Virus record (IMG/VR): IMGVR_UViG_3300036466_000415
Coordinates: 1-31,238 of that record
Direction: 5' to 3' (one strand)
Length of the DNA stretch: 31,238 nucleotides
Source: a virus
Each line of letters opens with the position of its first letter. The first letter of the stretch is position 1. Shown here piece by piece: positions 30,783 to 31,238 of this stretch. Below the pieces are notes generated by a model. That model was not told the origin of the DNA, did no database searches, and saw nothing but the letters and a program-made list of their open reading frames with translations. The translations under genes were made by a program, and so were the position numbers.

Positions 30783-31037
30783 ATGCCAAACATCAACACG
30801 ATTTTGAAGAGCATAAAAAAATCTCAGGAGGACTTGGCAAAAAAAGTCGGTTGCTCCCAAGGATCTATTAATCACTACGCTAATGGCAACAGAACACCAA
30901 GCTATGAGATGGCTTGGAAGGTTGTGGATGCGTTGAACTCATTGGGTGCCAACTGCACTTTCTATGATGTCTTCCCCAATCCAGTGGAAACGTCATCAAA
31001 AGATGAGCAAACCACTCAACCCGTGATCACAGGATAG
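30783..31037 (+). CDS. cro: Cro-like repressor
   Basis: An 84-residue protein with a helix-turn-helix of the Cro/C1 type: ILKSIKKSQEDLAKKVGCSQ, then GSINHYANGNRTPSYEMAWK. ATG 30783 has CGGAG six bases upstream; an earlier frame start at 30756 lies within the operators. It is read rightward from P_R, opposite to cI, which makes the lytic arm of the switch. The C-terminal 25 residues are polar and probably disordered. The next gene starts 6 bp after its stop. Confidence 0.85.
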   Translation: MPNINTILKSIKKSQEDLAKKVGCSQGSINHYANGNRTPSYEMAWKVVDALNSLGANCTFYDVFPNPVETSSKDEQTTQPVITG

Positions 31038-31042
31038 TCATT

Positions 31043-31238
31043 ATGGATAAACGACGCTCATTAAAACAACATTTGGCTTCATGTAGTGACCCCATGCAGG
31101 CTGCTCATGAATTTGGTCAGCATCATGGGGTGCCAGAGCTGGCTAGCAAGCTCAACACGCCTCCTGCTGTGCTGTACAACAAATTAAACCCTTACAACGA
31201 ATCAAATCACTTACAACTGCGTGAGGCGGTGTTTCTCA
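31043..31238 (+). CDS. Phage CII-like regulatory protein (partial)
   Basis: ATG 31043 starts a frame that is open to the window end, 65 residues. It reads MDKRRSLKQHLASCSDPMQA, AHEFGQHHGVPELASKLNTP, PAVLYNKLNPYNESNHLQLR, EAVFL. The 'N..VL.NKLNP......L.L.EA' motif is the hallmark of the phage CP76/CII family of regulators. It follows cro by 6 bp and should be co-transcribed from P_R. The C-terminus is outside the window. Confidence 0.8.
   Translation, partial: MDKRRSLKQHLASCSDPMQAAHEFGQHHGVPELASKLNTPPAVLYNKLNPYNESNHLQLREAVFL

Noticed and set aside
1-31238. CRISPR array or insertion sequence
   Set aside because: No regularly spaced repeats with unique spacers and no transposase gene or terminal inverted repeats seen.

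Overview
The window is temperate bacteriophage DNA: a lambda-like, non-contractile long-tailed (siphovirus) phage or prophage of a gammaproteobacterium. The host call rests on the lambda-type tail and immunity gene order, moderate G+C, strong Shine-Dalgarno sites and a tRNA-Trp 3' end of gammaproteobacterial type. A Shewanella- or Vibrio-like marine host is my guess and cannot be proven from the sequence.

Positions 1-17690 are the late structural genes on the plus strand: head-tail connector, head closure, gp10-like and tail completion proteins, tail tube, the G/GT frameshift chaperones, tape measure, M, L, K, I and J. Two insertions interrupt the lambda order. At 1880-3785 there is a moron block with a leftward Rha-type regulator behind a long structured leader, a lipoprotein gene and two terminators. 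At 8283-11444, between M and L, there is a complete diversity-generating retroelement (DGR). It has a C-type-lectin-like tail protein ending in a variable repeat (VR, 9323-9431), a hairpin just after VR, avd, a template repeat (TR, 9904-10012) and a reverse transcriptase. VR and TR differ at ten positions, nine of them adenines in TR. Unusually, TR lies inside the RT reading frame, which starts at an ATG overlapping the avd stop codon. A 24-nt perfect palindrome follows TR in the same frame.

Positions 17691-18167 are an attachment region. It has a 49-bp 3' fragment of tRNA-Trp, a terminator, a second tRNA-like 3' end (Ser-type) and paired short repeats that look like integrase arm sites. The tail end of one genome therefore abuts an integrase. 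That fits either the virion/circular order of one phage or two neighbouring prophages.

Positions 18168-27115 are a leftward early operon, read from P_L near 27160: small membrane and hypothetical proteins, a zinc-ribbon protein, a PapB-like regulator, an N6-adenine and a C5-cytosine DNA methyltransferase, an ASCH-like protein, an excisionase and a tyrosine integrase. Many genes overlap by ATGA, and six junctions share a GCAGCAT start/stop motif.

Positions 27207-31238 are the immunity region. A leftward operon holds a LexA-like CI repressor, a lipoprotein, a ParB-like protein and a D12-class adenine methyltransferase, and ends at a terminator. Because it lies behind cI it should be on in the lysogen, in the position of lambda rexAB, so its cargo is a candidate superinfection-exclusion or defence system. 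Rightward come cro and a truncated CII-type gene. Matching 15-bp operators of the form ATTnCATnATGTAAT or its reverse lie at both O_R and O_L.
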